Shown piece after piece: positions 43,551 to 53,875 of a DNA stretch of 64,000 bases. The translations under genes were made by a program, and so were the position numbers. The DNA comes from Hexactinellida sp. DTS-2022 (lineage: Eukaryota; Porifera; Hexactinellida). The notes below the pieces were generated by a model. The model was not told where the DNA came from. It ran no database searches and saw only the letters and a list, made by a program, of their open reading frames with translations. The stretch covers positions 4,464,001-4,528,000 of the forward strand of contig JAPNXP010000004.1 in assembly GCA_028753945.1 (NCBI GenBank), in the 5' to 3' direction. The stretch's first letter is position 1; every line of letters starts with the position of its first letter.

Positions 43551-43988
43551 GTAGAACGGGGTTTTAACTGTTTGCATTGTATTCAAAAACAAATGTTTTA
43601 ACATTGAGACAGTAAAGCCACTAACTTTTGGTTCGCTTTTGAGAATAACATTTGGATAATACTTCTCAATGTATTTCCTCATTTCTTTCGAATCTGTGTA
43701 AATACTAAAGTTCATATTATCCCGTAGCACTATAAACTGTGTTGATTTAAGGAAATTTTATTGTACAAATGCCCTGTAGTCATCTTCTGTTGAATTATTG
43801 ACGTCTTCAAATGTTGTAATTAGTGTCATCATCAACTTACCATTAATTCTATGAGGATTCCTTTCAATATTAATTTGAAAAGTTCTAATATCTTTTCGGT
43901 TGTTGGATATAAATATTAACGCCAAATACCCCGTAATTAACCATGCTAGTAGATAAGTGAGTTTCATTAATATCAGTAGAACATACAT
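43536..43988 (-). pseudogene. Glycosyltransferase-like type II membrane protein, interrupted
   Basis: ATG 43988 begins a frame with a single strongly hydrophobic N-terminal segment (MKLTYLLAWLITGYLALIFI), a signal anchor as in Golgi glycosyltransferases. After a lumenal stem a single in-frame TAA (about 43758-43760) follows DDYRAFVQ. The same frame then continues NFLKSTQFIVLRDNMNFSIY, TDSKEMRKYIEKYYPNV, SMLKHLFLNTMQTVKTPFYM. The order 'queue of N-x-L-K ... TD ... LKxxF ... M ... FY' resembles nucleotide-sugar transferases that end in 'FYxYxNGDIL'; here the frame stops at the expected N-G-D position, where a Helitron-like end begins (43550). So the catalytic aspartates are not visible. A pseudogene is most likely; an exon boundary at that point is the alternative. 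Confidence 0.5.
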
Positions 43989-44604
43989 TTCCTAATTTAT
44001 AATTCCCTTTGTTAAAAGTTGTAATTGCAGATTATATTATACTGTGACAATTATAACAATAATTTAAAGAGATACTAAATGTACACTAGACATGATATAC
44101 AATCCTATTCAAATTATAGTCGAAACAGAGGTTTTTTAACTAATTCTTTGCATGGAAATAAAGTAAGAACAACCGCTCGTTAGAATAAACCATTGAAATA
44201 TAACAAAATTGGAATTTCGAATAAATAGTTAGTTAGAAAAAAACCGATTAGTCAGAAAATACCGATGTTAGAAAAACAGGTTTCGACTGTAAATCCAGAC
44301 GTATACATTGTCAACTAAAGCTTTGTTCAAGAGCTACTTAACGCTTCCAAGGGGGGGTCTACCATTGTGTGACAGACCATGCTTTTTGTACTACAAAATG
44401 GTACAAAAGCGTCACAAAGGTGTCTAATTTCCTGGAATTTGTGTAACCTGAACAGCACATTAGATGTATTCATTATTGAAAGTTAATCAACTGAGTAGAT
44501 TATAAATTAGTGGCTTATCCGTCTTATTAGTAAGCAACCACTTTAATTACAATGGTAAGATATACTTCATACAAGTTTGCATTTGAGTCTCTATACGAGA
44601 TACT

Positions 44605-45804
44605 ATGGCAACTCAATACCCCAAAGGTGAAAATCCAGATATATTCCTGACTGTAGAACGACAGATAATAGAAACATTCGATAATCTCATTGGTCGCATT
44701 ACAAACAGGAAAGATGAACTACTCGAAGAATTACGAAAATTGAAATTAACTTTTCAAGAAAAAATCAGATCTCAAGAGAAAACACTAAAAGAGCTTGAGA
44801 ATATCCGTATACAGCTACAAGATATTAATCAGAAGGAAAACACAACTTCAAACATACTTCAGTCCACTCTAGGCCCAATGGAACAACAGATATATAATCT
44901 CAAAACTTCGATTATTCAACCGCCTAACTTACGCCTCTCTTGTCAAACTCAAATAATAAGTGAACTGATTGGGAATCTAGGAAAGTTGGATTACGGAGGG
45001 AAGGCTATTGACTATGCTAGCAAGAGCAAGGCTAGACATTTGATTGATATCTCATGCGTAGATAATTTGCATATCGACGATACACATCTTTATACTATTG
45101 ATGGGAGAACGATCTCTAGGTATAATATAACCAATTGGAAACTAATGCAAACCTATAATCCCATGAAATCTAATATAGAAGCTGTAGCAACAACAGATAA
45201 TCATTTCTATTTAACAACTACCTATTTATATTCAACTGGCTTTGAGTATAATCAATACTATGAAATAATCAAACTAACTAAAGATACATTTACAACTGTG
45301 AAGACTCAACGAGCAACTGGAGGATCAAATAGTAAACCTTGCGCATTAATTAGTATTGCAGTTGCATCTGAAGATGAACTATTCGTAGCGGATAAGAATA
45401 ACAACAGAATTTGTGTGTTTGACTCAAATCTCCATTATAGAAAGGAATTTGGAACTGAAACTTTAAAGAGTCCCACTATAATTCTCATAAAAGAAAACAG
45501 AGTTATAATTAAAGATGAGTCCAAGCAATTACACCTCTTCAACAGAGAAGGAGATCACATAGGGAATCTTCCAGAATACGAGGGAATTACTTTCATTAGA
45601 TGGTTTTGTTTCGATACAGCTGAAAATATTATATACACATTTAACAATTGTGTCAGGATAATGTCCCCAAAAGGAGAGCTATTGAAGATAATTGGAAGTG
45701 GAACCAAAGGAAGTGAAGATGTAACTGGTTGTGGCCCTATAGCTCTATATAAGGACAATATAATAGTGGCTTGTAGAGATATCAAATGTATCAAGATATT
45801 CTAG
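44605..45804 (+). CDS. Divergent coiled-coil + NHL-like propeller protein (399 aa)
   Basis: Intact single-exon frame from ATG 44605 to TAG. Residues 20-105 form a strong coiled coil (ITNRKDELLEELRKLKLTFQ, IRSQEKTLKELENIRIQLQD). A short linker leads to propeller-like repeats from about 145: LHIDDTHLYTIDGRTISRYN, DNHFYLTTTYLYSTG, the best NHL-type blade SEDELFVADKNNNRICVFDS (about 252-272), LHLFNREGDHIGNLPEYEG, and CVRIMSPKGELLKIIGSG, closing with DIKCIKIF. Only the general layout is shared with the 415-residue paralogues 5 kb upstream on the same strand. The intergenic region has no conserved promoter. No RING, signal peptide or transmembrane segment. Function unknown; its intact frame amid decayed DNA suggests it is or was recently expressed. 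Confidence 0.88.
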   Translation: MATQYPKGENPDIFLTVERQIIETFDNLIGRITNRKDELLEELRKLKLTFQEKIRSQEKTLKELENIRIQLQDINQKENTTSNILQSTLGPMEQQIYNLKTSIIQPPNLRLSCQTQIISELIGNLGKLDYGGKAIDYASKSKARHLIDISCVDNLHIDDTHLYTIDGRTISRYNITNWKLMQTYNPMKSNIEAVATTDNHFYLTTTYLYSTGFEYNQYYEIIKLTKDTFTTVKTQRATGGSNSKPCALISIAVASEDELFVADKNNNRICVFDSNLHYRKEFGTETLKSPTIILIKENRVIIKDESKQLHLFNREGDHIGNLPEYEGITFIRWFCFDTAENIIYTFNNCVRIMSPKGELLKIIGSGTKGSEDVTGCGPIALYKDNIIVACRDIKCIKIF

Positions 45805-45899
45805 AAACAAATTCTTAGACTTGGATATCTGTGAGCCTATTTGTTGTAGTTATGTACGTATCAAGTATTATCTCAGGATTTCCTTTTAGGGGCAATCCA

Positions 45900-46110
45900 A
45901 GAGGAGGGGGGGTTAACCAATGTGTGACAGACCTATATTTTTGAATTCAAAAATTGTCAAAAAGCGTGACATAGGGACAGAGGCGGATTAACCAAGGGGC
46001 ACCTGCCCCAGGGCCCCAAAGCTTCAGGGGACCCCACTCAAGATATGAAACGAAAAATTATCCCAAATATAGAGGGAATTTTGATTATTGGAAATAATCT
46101 TTATATAAAA
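45900..46110. repeat. Transposon-end fragments
   Basis: Contains GTGTGACAGACC...AAAAAGCGTGACATAGGGACAG, related to 44355-44430, and a CAGAGGCGGATTAACC terminus like the hAT element at 61435. No partner end was found. Confidence 0.5.
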
Positions 46111-46322
46111 TATCACTAATAGTCCAGCAATATGGTGAAAGATTGTGCATTTTCGAGATAAAAGTACCAAATTTTGCACAATTGTAGTATTATAGGTTCA
46201 TATCAACTTCAGCTATGGTACATAGCAGAATTTTTGGAAGATTTGTTTTTTCAGGGGGTCAAAAATTGGTGGCCAATCGAATCCCCGGAAGTATAAATAC
46301 AGGATAACTCATTCAAATGTAT

Positions 46323-46679
46323 TCTTAACGACTTTATATTGTCAGATTCGTGCTCAGCACTTAATTTCCAGCATTTTGATAGGTATATTGACTATATTTG
46401 GTGAGAATATTTTTTGGTTTTCCATAGCAACGGTAAGAATGTGTTGAACATTCCGATCTCCCAATTTGGAGTAACCATATCGAGTGACCCCTTGTTTTTC
46501 TCGGGTATGCGTACTGAGTGCGAATATACTATTAGAAACACTCTAAATATTAATTGTCAAGCCAAAAGTATGCATTTAACATATTCCAGCTCAAAGCCAA
46601 GATTTATCCAAGATGAAAAGTAGTAGTTGCTGGAAATTAAGTGCTGAGCACGAATCTGACAATATAAAGTCGTTAAGAA
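46323..46679. repeat. Inverted-repeat module inside P left arm
   Basis: Begins TTCTTAACGACTTTATATTG and ends with its complement, with about 48-bp ends. The mirror copy is at 50704-51061 in the right arm. A 69-codon frame in both copies is a by-product of the duplication. Probably a MITE present before the arms became long, or spread by gene conversion. Confidence 0.75.
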
Positions 46680-47268
46680 CGTGTCTTCGTACTTGTACTA
46701 CTTCTAGGCAGGCTTGGACCGGCCATAGTTCCATAGTGCAATGCACATGCTTCCCCATTTATTCGTCCCTGTGTCAGGCCAGTAGCTAGGGGGAGGCTCG
46801 CCGGCTAGGTTAACTTTTGTGATATATCTGACCATAGCCTACTATACATAAGGCCTCACAGTAACAATTGAAATTTGGACCAGGGATGAGGTCGCCGATC
46901 GATTATGAAAATGACGACTTATTCTTCCGATTGTCAAATTTGGTCAATCATGGTCTACCAAACATAAGACTTCACTTTTTTAAGAGAAATGTGGACCAAG
47001 TATGCAATAGTTGATGAAATACGAAATTGATTTATTCTATTTAATTGCCAAATTAAGTGAATCAGAAAGGGAAGTTCTTAAGGAATATGAACAATTAGCA
47101 CTTTAATTGTTAATAAAATAAACAAATACTATTAGAATTACACAGTGGAGGATGTTAAAACAATTAATCTAATTATTACAAATAGTAACAAAATGCTTAA
47201 TCTTCCTTGAACGTGAACTTAAGTAAGAAAAACGTAGAAATGTAGGATCTGTACTGCCAATGAAAGAA

Positions 47269-50129
47269 CTAAGAATTAAACTTTTTCAATTTTCGTTTCT
47301 CTAATCCTTTAGAAATAACCTTAGAATTGTAATTTTTCACTTTATTAGCTATTAAACAATTTACTTCAATGAATACAACTTTGCGAAGAATCAAAGACAT
47401 ATTTAATTTGCAAGAGGGACATTGTTCTCTCCAACTTCCATCAACAACTGAACAAACAAGATCCAGTAGAATCTGCCTAGATGGTCCTTCCACAAATATG
47501 CGCATCAATTCTGTATTTCCTTCGATAATAGTTAACATCTTCCAAACAGCTATTATGGAATCCAAGAGTAGCTCAGAGGGATATTTCAGACCTCCACGAT
47601 CAGTAAGTTCCAATAGCCTATACTGAGATCCGGCTGATTCATCAAGTAGGAAATTTTTATCAATGATTAATATATCTTGACATATGTGGCATGGTGGACT
47701 ACGTTTAAAGTATTGGTGTGCGGCATATCCGGCTATAAAAGCTAATGATTGAAGTATTTGGGCATCACACTCAATGTTGGATAGATCTGAAATTTCATTA
47801 AGGAAAGGGTCAAGATCAAAATCAGTATCCGAAAATGCCTTCTCTTCAGAAGAAAAGGATTGGATAAATTCTTGTAAAGAATAACTACAAGATTCAGACT
47901 GATAGGAAAATAGATTTAAAATATTTGAAATTTTCAGACGTCGCTCAGCTTCTAATATTTGCAGATAAGAAATGTGGTAATTGGCACCTGACATCATACG
48001 ATAAAGTCCGAATCGATGTTCCAAAGGGTCCGTCTGTAAGAAAGAGGTTAAAAGGTATGAATATCCACATGTGCCCGCCAGATAGTTAGTTATTTGTGGT
48101 AAAACAAGGCAGGCATGTCTTAAGCTTGTGAAAGTTTGTTTGCTTAATTTCCCATCTTTCCCAGGAAGTGAATCCCAAGCGGCTAACCAACAAACTATAC
48201 GATCTAAAAAGGCAAAGCGGTCGTCATTAAATGTGAATGGTTGAGAGGGTGGATCGTTTAAACGAACATGCTTGTATGGAGCATTTACATTGAACATTTT
48301 CCATAAAGATAAGATAATGTCAAGAAAATCTGTAGTATTAGATTTATATGCAAGCACAACGTTGGTCATTTTGAATGGTTAAAGCAGATATTGTGGATTC
48401 ATGTATGACCTTTAAAACTAATTTCACATTCTGACGTTCTAAACAAGAAGGAAAACATGCTTTAAATGTTAACCTTGGAGCTAGTTTTGCCAATCTTTCT
48501 TTCTCAGAAAGATATAAGGTACGGACATCGCGGAAAGAAGCTGTGCACAGTCTCAAAGGATAGGAACAATAATTGGTTTGTATATCTTCTAAATTAGGGT
48601 AAATAAAACTCTTACTCTCTGACTTTAGATTCAACCAGTTATTTCGTATTGTCTTCAATATGTGCACAAAATCAAAGGTGAGAAATAGGATCCGATTTGG
48701 ATCAGAAGGATGCGGTACTTGAGTTTCCAGCTTACCATTTTTAGAGAAGAGTTTGAATAATTTTACATTGAGAGGATAGTTGTCGGTAGAGATAATATCT
48801 ACAACTAAACCACAAAGCTCTATATCTCGAATACATAATACCACTATAGCGAATATCGTTTCCGCTGAAAGAGAAGCACAGGGTAACAAACGAACAATAC
48901 AGGACCATTTTTTCTGAAGACTAGAGACCATGATAGCGAATACAGTTTTGACCGGATCTTCTGGTCTTAAACTAGCACCAAATATCTTACCACCAATATA
49001 TGAAATATCCGATTTGATATGAATTTCGTCCATTTGGACAATTACATGTTTTTCAGGATCAGAGAAAGAATGAGTCGCTTGTTTGAGGAAGGGAAAATAG
49101 TAACTTTCAAGGCCAGATGAAGAATATAACTTGAGTAGAGTATTGACATGAGGAAGAGTTAGACAAAGCATCTGCTGGAGATATTTATAACAGGCTGGAG
49201 AAATTAAATGTGTTTTAAGAGCCAAAACTTGTGTTAGTACATTATATCTACGCCTTGTTTTGAGGGACGAGGCTGTTTTCTAACTGGCATTGTATGAACT
49301 GCAGTCTTGAAAGTTCTGGATAATCAGTTGATTCTAAATCGGATTCATTAGTTTGCAAAGTATTGATGGCTTGTTGGATATGGTCTTTCGCTAAAGAGAT
49401 ATGTGAACCAGTCGTCTCAGAAACAAAAGATTCACAGGGATGTGTTGATTTAGAAATTTCACCAAGAATCGTTTCAAGTTGTCGTATATCAGTAATTGAG
49501 TTTAGCGAAAGCGAACAAGGTTCTCCATTACAATTGGCTCTAACAGATAGATCAGAATGTACTATCAAGTACTTATTTACTAGGATATCGCTATTTATTA
49601 GACTAGGGCGCATAAAAATTATACTCTTTTCGTCAGGATACCATAATGACCATGTTTTTGGCAAGGGAAGCAAAGATAACTTGTCAGGAATATCATGTAA
49701 ACTGTTAATCTTGAACTTCTCTACCTCTTCAGCTTATGAATTCAAGCTAAGTGTTAAAGTTTGGTTGAATAGTTCATATTCTCTTAAGTCGAGGGGACGC
49801 CTGCGTTTAGCACTAGATTGATAGTATGATGGACAACCGGGTAGATAAACTGGTACAGCGCCATCTTTCAGCTTTGGGCTGACTCGAGGGATTTCACGGA
49901 AAGTTCCATCTCCATTTGGAACTTTGTGGCTGTATTCTATATCTTCTTCGCGGAAATGTTTCACGCAAATATAAACAGCCTTCAATTCATCTAAATCATC
50001 CCTCCGAAGAGCCCTAAACCAGGAGTGTCTGAGTTCAGGTGGATTTTGTGGTAATTTGAAAACTGGTACAATTTCTGAAGAAGATTTGTAGTTGCTTTTG
50101 CAGCCAGGAGCCGAGCAGCAATTAGGCAT
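47269..50129 (-). pseudogene. P-element (THAP9-like) transposase with one stop and two frameshifts
   Basis: ATG 50129 starts a THAP zinc finger: MPNCCSAPGCKSN (C2), FRALRRDDLDELK, CVKHFREEDIEYS (C-x2-H) and the PVYLPGCP tail. One in-frame TAA at 49734-49736 interrupts it; the same frame continues to a stop near 49248. A shift near 49255 leads to the next frame (48344-49225), beginning YNVLTQVLALKTHLISPACY, with IVQMDEIHIKSDISYIGG holding a likely first catalytic Asp, IISTDNYPLN a second, and DFVHILKTIRNNWLNL. A second shift at about 48380 leads to the last frame (to 47269) with DPLEHRFGLYRMMSGANYHI, which holds the probable catalytic Glu. The order matches P transposases: DNA-binding THAP, helical region, RNase H-like core with insertion. 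Total about 950 codons. The element cannot make its own transposase as sequenced, but the damage is light, so a close active relative is likely. Confidence 0.88.
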
Positions 50130-50703
50130 TTTTGAAAATTAAACAATACTAAAAGCTAAGGTAGAACAAGTAAACAAAATTAAGTATGGTTAAAACAAAG
50201 TTTATACACCAGAAGCGAAGAACAGAGACTGAATATCCACTGATTACATGACTTACTAAAAACATTATACAATCAAATTATATATTCAAATGAATTTTCT
50301 ATTGTTTTGGTAAATTAATAATTACTAAACACTAACTATTTAACATTGTGGTTCATTTAGAAATTACGGCTGCAACCGTATCCTTGGTCCAAATCTCCCT
50401 TAAAAAAGTGAAGTCTTATGTTTGGTAGACCATGATTGACCAAATTTGACAATCGGAAGAATAAGTCGTCATTTTCATAATCGATCGGCGACCTCATCCC
50501 TGGTCCAAATTTCAATTGTTACTGTGAGGCCTTATGTATAGTAGGCTATGGTCAGATATATCACAAAAGTTAACCTAGCCGGCGAGCCTCCCCCTAGCTA
50601 CTGGCCTGACACAGGGACGAATAAATGGGGAAGCATGTGCATTGCACTATGGAACTATGGCCGGTCCAAGCCTGCCTAGAAGTAGTACAAGTACGAAGAC
50701 ACG

Positions 50704-51061
50704 TTCTTAACGACTTTATATTGTCAGATTCGTGCTCAGCACTTAATTTCCAGCAACTACTACTTTTCATCTTGGATAAATCTTGGCTTTGAGCTGGAAT
50801 ATGTTAAATGCATACTTTTGGCTTGACAATTAATATTTAGAGTGTTTCTAATAGTATATTCGCACTCAGTACGCATACCCGAGAAAAACAAGGGGTCACT
50901 CGATATGGTTACTCCAAATTGGGAGATCGGAATGTTCAACACATTCTTACCGTTGCTATGGAAAACCAAAAATATTCTCACCAAATATAGTCAATATACC
51001 TATCAAAATGCTGGAAATTAAGTGCTGAGCACGAATCTGACAATATAAAGTCGTTAAGAAT
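50704..51061. repeat. Inverted-repeat module inside P right arm
   Basis: Mirror of 46323-46679, with the same TTCTTAACGACTTTATATTG ends and the same interior frame on the opposite strand. Confidence 0.75.
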
Positions 51062-51105
51062 TCATTTGAATGAGTTATCCTGTATTTATACTTCCGGGGA
51101 TTCGA

Positions 51106-51361
51106 TTGGCACCAATTTTTGACCCCCTGAAAAAACAAATCTTCCAAAAATTCTGCTATGTACCATAGCTGAAGTTGATAAGAACCTATAATACTACAAT
51201 TGTGCAAAATTTGGTACTTTTACCTCGAAAATGCACAATTCGACCATTTCCTGCACCATATTGCTGGACTACTGTGTTATGCTCTTACAATATAATAATC
51301 AGGTATTATATTGTAAGATAGCAGGCAGCCTCCGGTCCCTACGACCATGGCCCAGCACCCT
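51106..51361 (+). repeat. 256-bp direct repeat, left copy
   Basis: Begins TTGGCACCAATTTTTGACCC and ends ATGGCCCAGCACCCT. It is identical to 53030-53285 except for a handful of bases (e.g. in the A-rich run near 51125 and C/T near 51222). It covers the last ~170 bp of the P right arm plus 86 bp of flank, including a TTACAATATAATA hairpin. It directly abuts the LINE. Confidence 0.9.
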
Positions 51362-53029
51362 TTGGGATAGTAATCTATCAATGAAACAGCATGTGAGCAA
51401 GGTTTGTAGTTCAGCTGCCTTGTATCTAAGCAGGATTGGACATATAGCTGAATATCTAGACAAAAAATCAAAAGAGAAACTAGTTCATGCTTTTATTACA
51501 AGTAAACTTGATTATTGTAATTCCTTATTACTTGGACTACCCGATAAAGAATTGAATAGACTTCAAAGGATACAAAACTCTGCGGCCCGCTTAATTTCTG
51601 GAGCCAGGAAATTCGATCATATTACTCCGGTGTTAGAGAGCCTTCATTGGTTGCCGATTAAAGCTAGAATTCAATTTAAGATCCTCTTGACAACTTTTAA
51701 AGTTATTCAGGGCTGTTGTCCTCTATACTTGTGTGATTTAATTCATCTTTGTCGAAACTCATATAATCTTAGATCATCTAATACAAATCTATATTATTAA
51801 ATCTCGATTGTTGTTTGTTTGTTTGTGTGTGTGTGTGTGTTTGTTTGTCCGGATTGTATTAAAGTTATGGGGGAATAGAAACCGCAATTAATATTGGGAT
51901 ATAAACTAACTTTCAAATGTTATAATAGGTAAACAAGTATGCTGAACACGAATTTCGCGTTTATAAATTTCTCATATTAATATTTGTTGTTGTTGTTTAC
52001 ACAAAATAGGTAAACAAATTAATGAAAATTCAAAATCAACCTAGAAGTTAGCTTCCAACGGGTATTATAGGTAAACAAGTATGCCGAACACGAATTTCGC
52101 GTTTATAAATTTCTCATATTAATATTTGTTGTTGTTGTTTACACAAAATAGGTAAACAAATTAATGAAAATTCAAAATCAACCTAGAAGTTAGCTTTCAA
52201 CGGGTATTATAGGTAAACAAGTATGCTGAACACGATTTTCGCGTTTAAAATTTTCTAATATGGATATTTGTTGTTGTTGTTGTTGTTTACACAAAATAGG
52301 TAAACAAATTAATGAAAATTCAAAATCAACCTAGAAGTTAGCTTTCAACGGGTATTGTAGGTAAACAAGTATGCTGAACACGAATTTCGCGTTTAAATTT
52401 TCTAATATGAATATTTTTGTTGTTGTTGTTGTTTACTCAAAATAGCTAAACAATTTAATGAAATTTCAAAATCAACCTAGAAGTTAACTTTCAATAGGTA
52501 TTATAAGTAAACAAGTGTGCTGAACACGAATTTCGCATTTATAAAATTCTAATATGAGTATTTGTTGTTGTTGTTGTTTACACAAATAGGTAAACAAATT
52601 AATGAAAATCAAAATCATAACGTCCCTATCTACCATTTCCATGGTAGAAAATGTGAGGAGCAAGGCCGCACAGCGGCTGTTAACTTGAGGTGCGTAGCAC
52701 CGATCTGTCGCAAAGCGACCGAGACCGAAGGGCTCATATACTTAAACAGCCCAAATCTAGACTACAGAACTATGGAGATCGGTCATTTTCCACTGGTGCC
52801 CCAAGATTGTGGAATTCTCTTCCTGATAATATCAGAAAGTCAAATACACTAGACATTTTCAAAAAAGATTTGAAGACCTATCTCTTTACTAAGCATTACA
52901 ATATTTGATTTTTGTTTGTATATATTATGTTTTTTTTTTTCTCTTGTACGTACTTAACTTTGAACTGTAAACGCTTTGAGACATCTGTGGAAAGCGTCCT
53001 AAATGCTGTGATTATTATTATTATTATTG
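51362..53029 (+). mobile_element. CR1/jockey-like LINE, 5'-truncated, 3' (ATT)n tail
   Basis: The C-terminal part of a LINE reverse transcriptase ORF starts abruptly at DSNLSMKQHVSKVC and continues through LVHAFITSKLDYCNSLLLGL, LQRIQNSAARLISGARKFDH, ITPVLESLHWLPI, typical of CR1/Rex-group ORF2 ends. The frame breaks at codon CTA (to 51791), where a 949-bp element is inserted. It resumes at 52741 with LKQPKSRLQNYGDRSFSTGA and RLWNSLPDNIRKSNTLDIFK to a stop at 52908. The 3'UTR contains GTAAACGCTTTGAGACATCT and ends with (ATT)6. Lacks the polymerase and endonuclease domains. Flanked by a 256-bp direct repeat. Confidence 0.88.
51792..52740 (+). mobile_element. Helitron-like non-autonomous element with five 145-bp tandem units
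   Basis: It lies between LINE codons CTA and CTT, so both ends are known to within 2 bp. It starts TATTATTAAATCTCGATTG followed by (TGTT)n/(GT)n, has five units of 142-148 bp (from about 51902; GGTAAACAAGTATGCTGAAC in each) and ends in small GC hairpins (GGCCGCACAGCGGC, TGCGTAGCA, GTCGCAAAGCGAC) then CCGAGACCGAAGGGCTC. Microsatellite start, tandem core and 3' hairpins resemble HINE/DINE and bivalve 'pearl' elements of the Helitron group. The same 3' end occurs inverted at about 56690-56720, and a single unit lies at 38440-38570. Confidence 0.8.
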
Positions 53030-53285
53030 TTGGCACCAATTTTTGACCCCCTGAAAAAAAAATTCTTCCAAAAATTCTGCTATGTACCATAGCTGAAGTT
53101 GATAAGAACCTATAATACTACAATTGTGCAAAATTTGGTACTTTTATCTCGAAAATGCACAATTCGACCATTTCCTGCACCATATTGCTGGACTACTGTG
53201 TTATGCTCTTACAATATAATAATCAGGTATTATATTGTAAGATAGCAGGCAGCCTCCGGTCCCTACGACCATGGCCCAGCACCCT
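53030..53285 (+). repeat. 256-bp direct repeat, right copy
   Basis: Immediately follows the LINE (ATT)n tail and repeats 51106-51361 at near identity. The sequence after it (ACCTTACAGGGCATAAC) differs from the sequence after the left copy. Confidence 0.9.
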
Positions 53286-53313
53286 ACCTTACAGGGCATA
53301 ACATATTGTATGT

Positions 53314-53363
53314 GTGGTTTCGTCCTATCACAAGGACTCATCAGGAGGGTAACCCTCGACCAC
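53314..53363 (-). ncRNA. Hammerhead ribozyme, type III layout, copy 2
   Basis: On the minus strand: stem III GTGGT (53363-53359) pairs with ACCAC (53318-53314); the cleavage triplet GTC ends at 53358; stem I GAGGG/CCCTC with loop TTA; CTGATGA; stem II GTCCT/AGGAC with loop TGTGAT; then GAA. All 44 nt after the cleavage site match copy 1 at 26926-26969, while sequence outside the ribozyme differs. It lies 29 bp beyond the LINE-associated direct repeat. No partner ribozyme in tandem was seen. Confidence 0.88.
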
Positions 53364-53875
53364 CATGTCTAGGCACCACCGTACTTCCGTATTTACCGTA
53401 CTGCCGCTACCTACATACTCCAGTAGGCACTCCTGTAGTGTATACAAGTGCAGACTATCTAGTAGACTCTCTACAGTCTACAGTGTGTACTTGTAACAAT
53501 ACTGTTAGCACCCCCGGCTAGCCCCCAAATGTGGCACAGCTGTGATCGCTTACAGAGTCCGTTTACCGTAGGTATACTCGAGAGCTATCTTCGGATTGGC
53601 GGACTCGTCGCGGTCTGGAAAACTGAGAATCAGAGGTTTTCCCGAAAAACCGGCTACCAGAATGAAAATAGAAGATTCTAGACTCTTTAGGAGTTGATCT
53701 GTAAATGGACTGCAATATTTCCCACAAGTCATCACCCTCTTGGAAATTCATTCGGAACCAAACTATACAGTAGAACTTCGTTAGTACGGACATGGTTAAT
53801 ACGAATTCCTGTGAATATGAACACTATTTAAGTCCCCTTCAAAGCCTTTTCATTACAAATGATATTGGTTAATAT

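Larger units (their letters stand above)
46118..51275. mobile_element. P-superfamily transposon with ~0.88-kb inverted repeats
   Basis: Left arm 46118 to about 46998 and right arm about 50383-51275 are inverted copies with few differences. Outer ends are TAGTCCAGCAATATGGTG and its complement. The interior holds a THAP-type transposase on the minus strand. Arms of this length are far beyond the 31-bp repeats of Drosophila P. Each arm contains its own smaller inverted repeat (46323-46679, 50704-51061). No target duplication is visible. High arm identity against a decayed transposase suggests either recent movement in trans or arm homogenisation. Confidence 0.85.

Noticed and set aside
46414-46623. 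69-codon frame duplicated at 50760-50984 as a conserved protein
   Set aside because: Both are the same module within the P inverted repeats; no domain or independent conservation.
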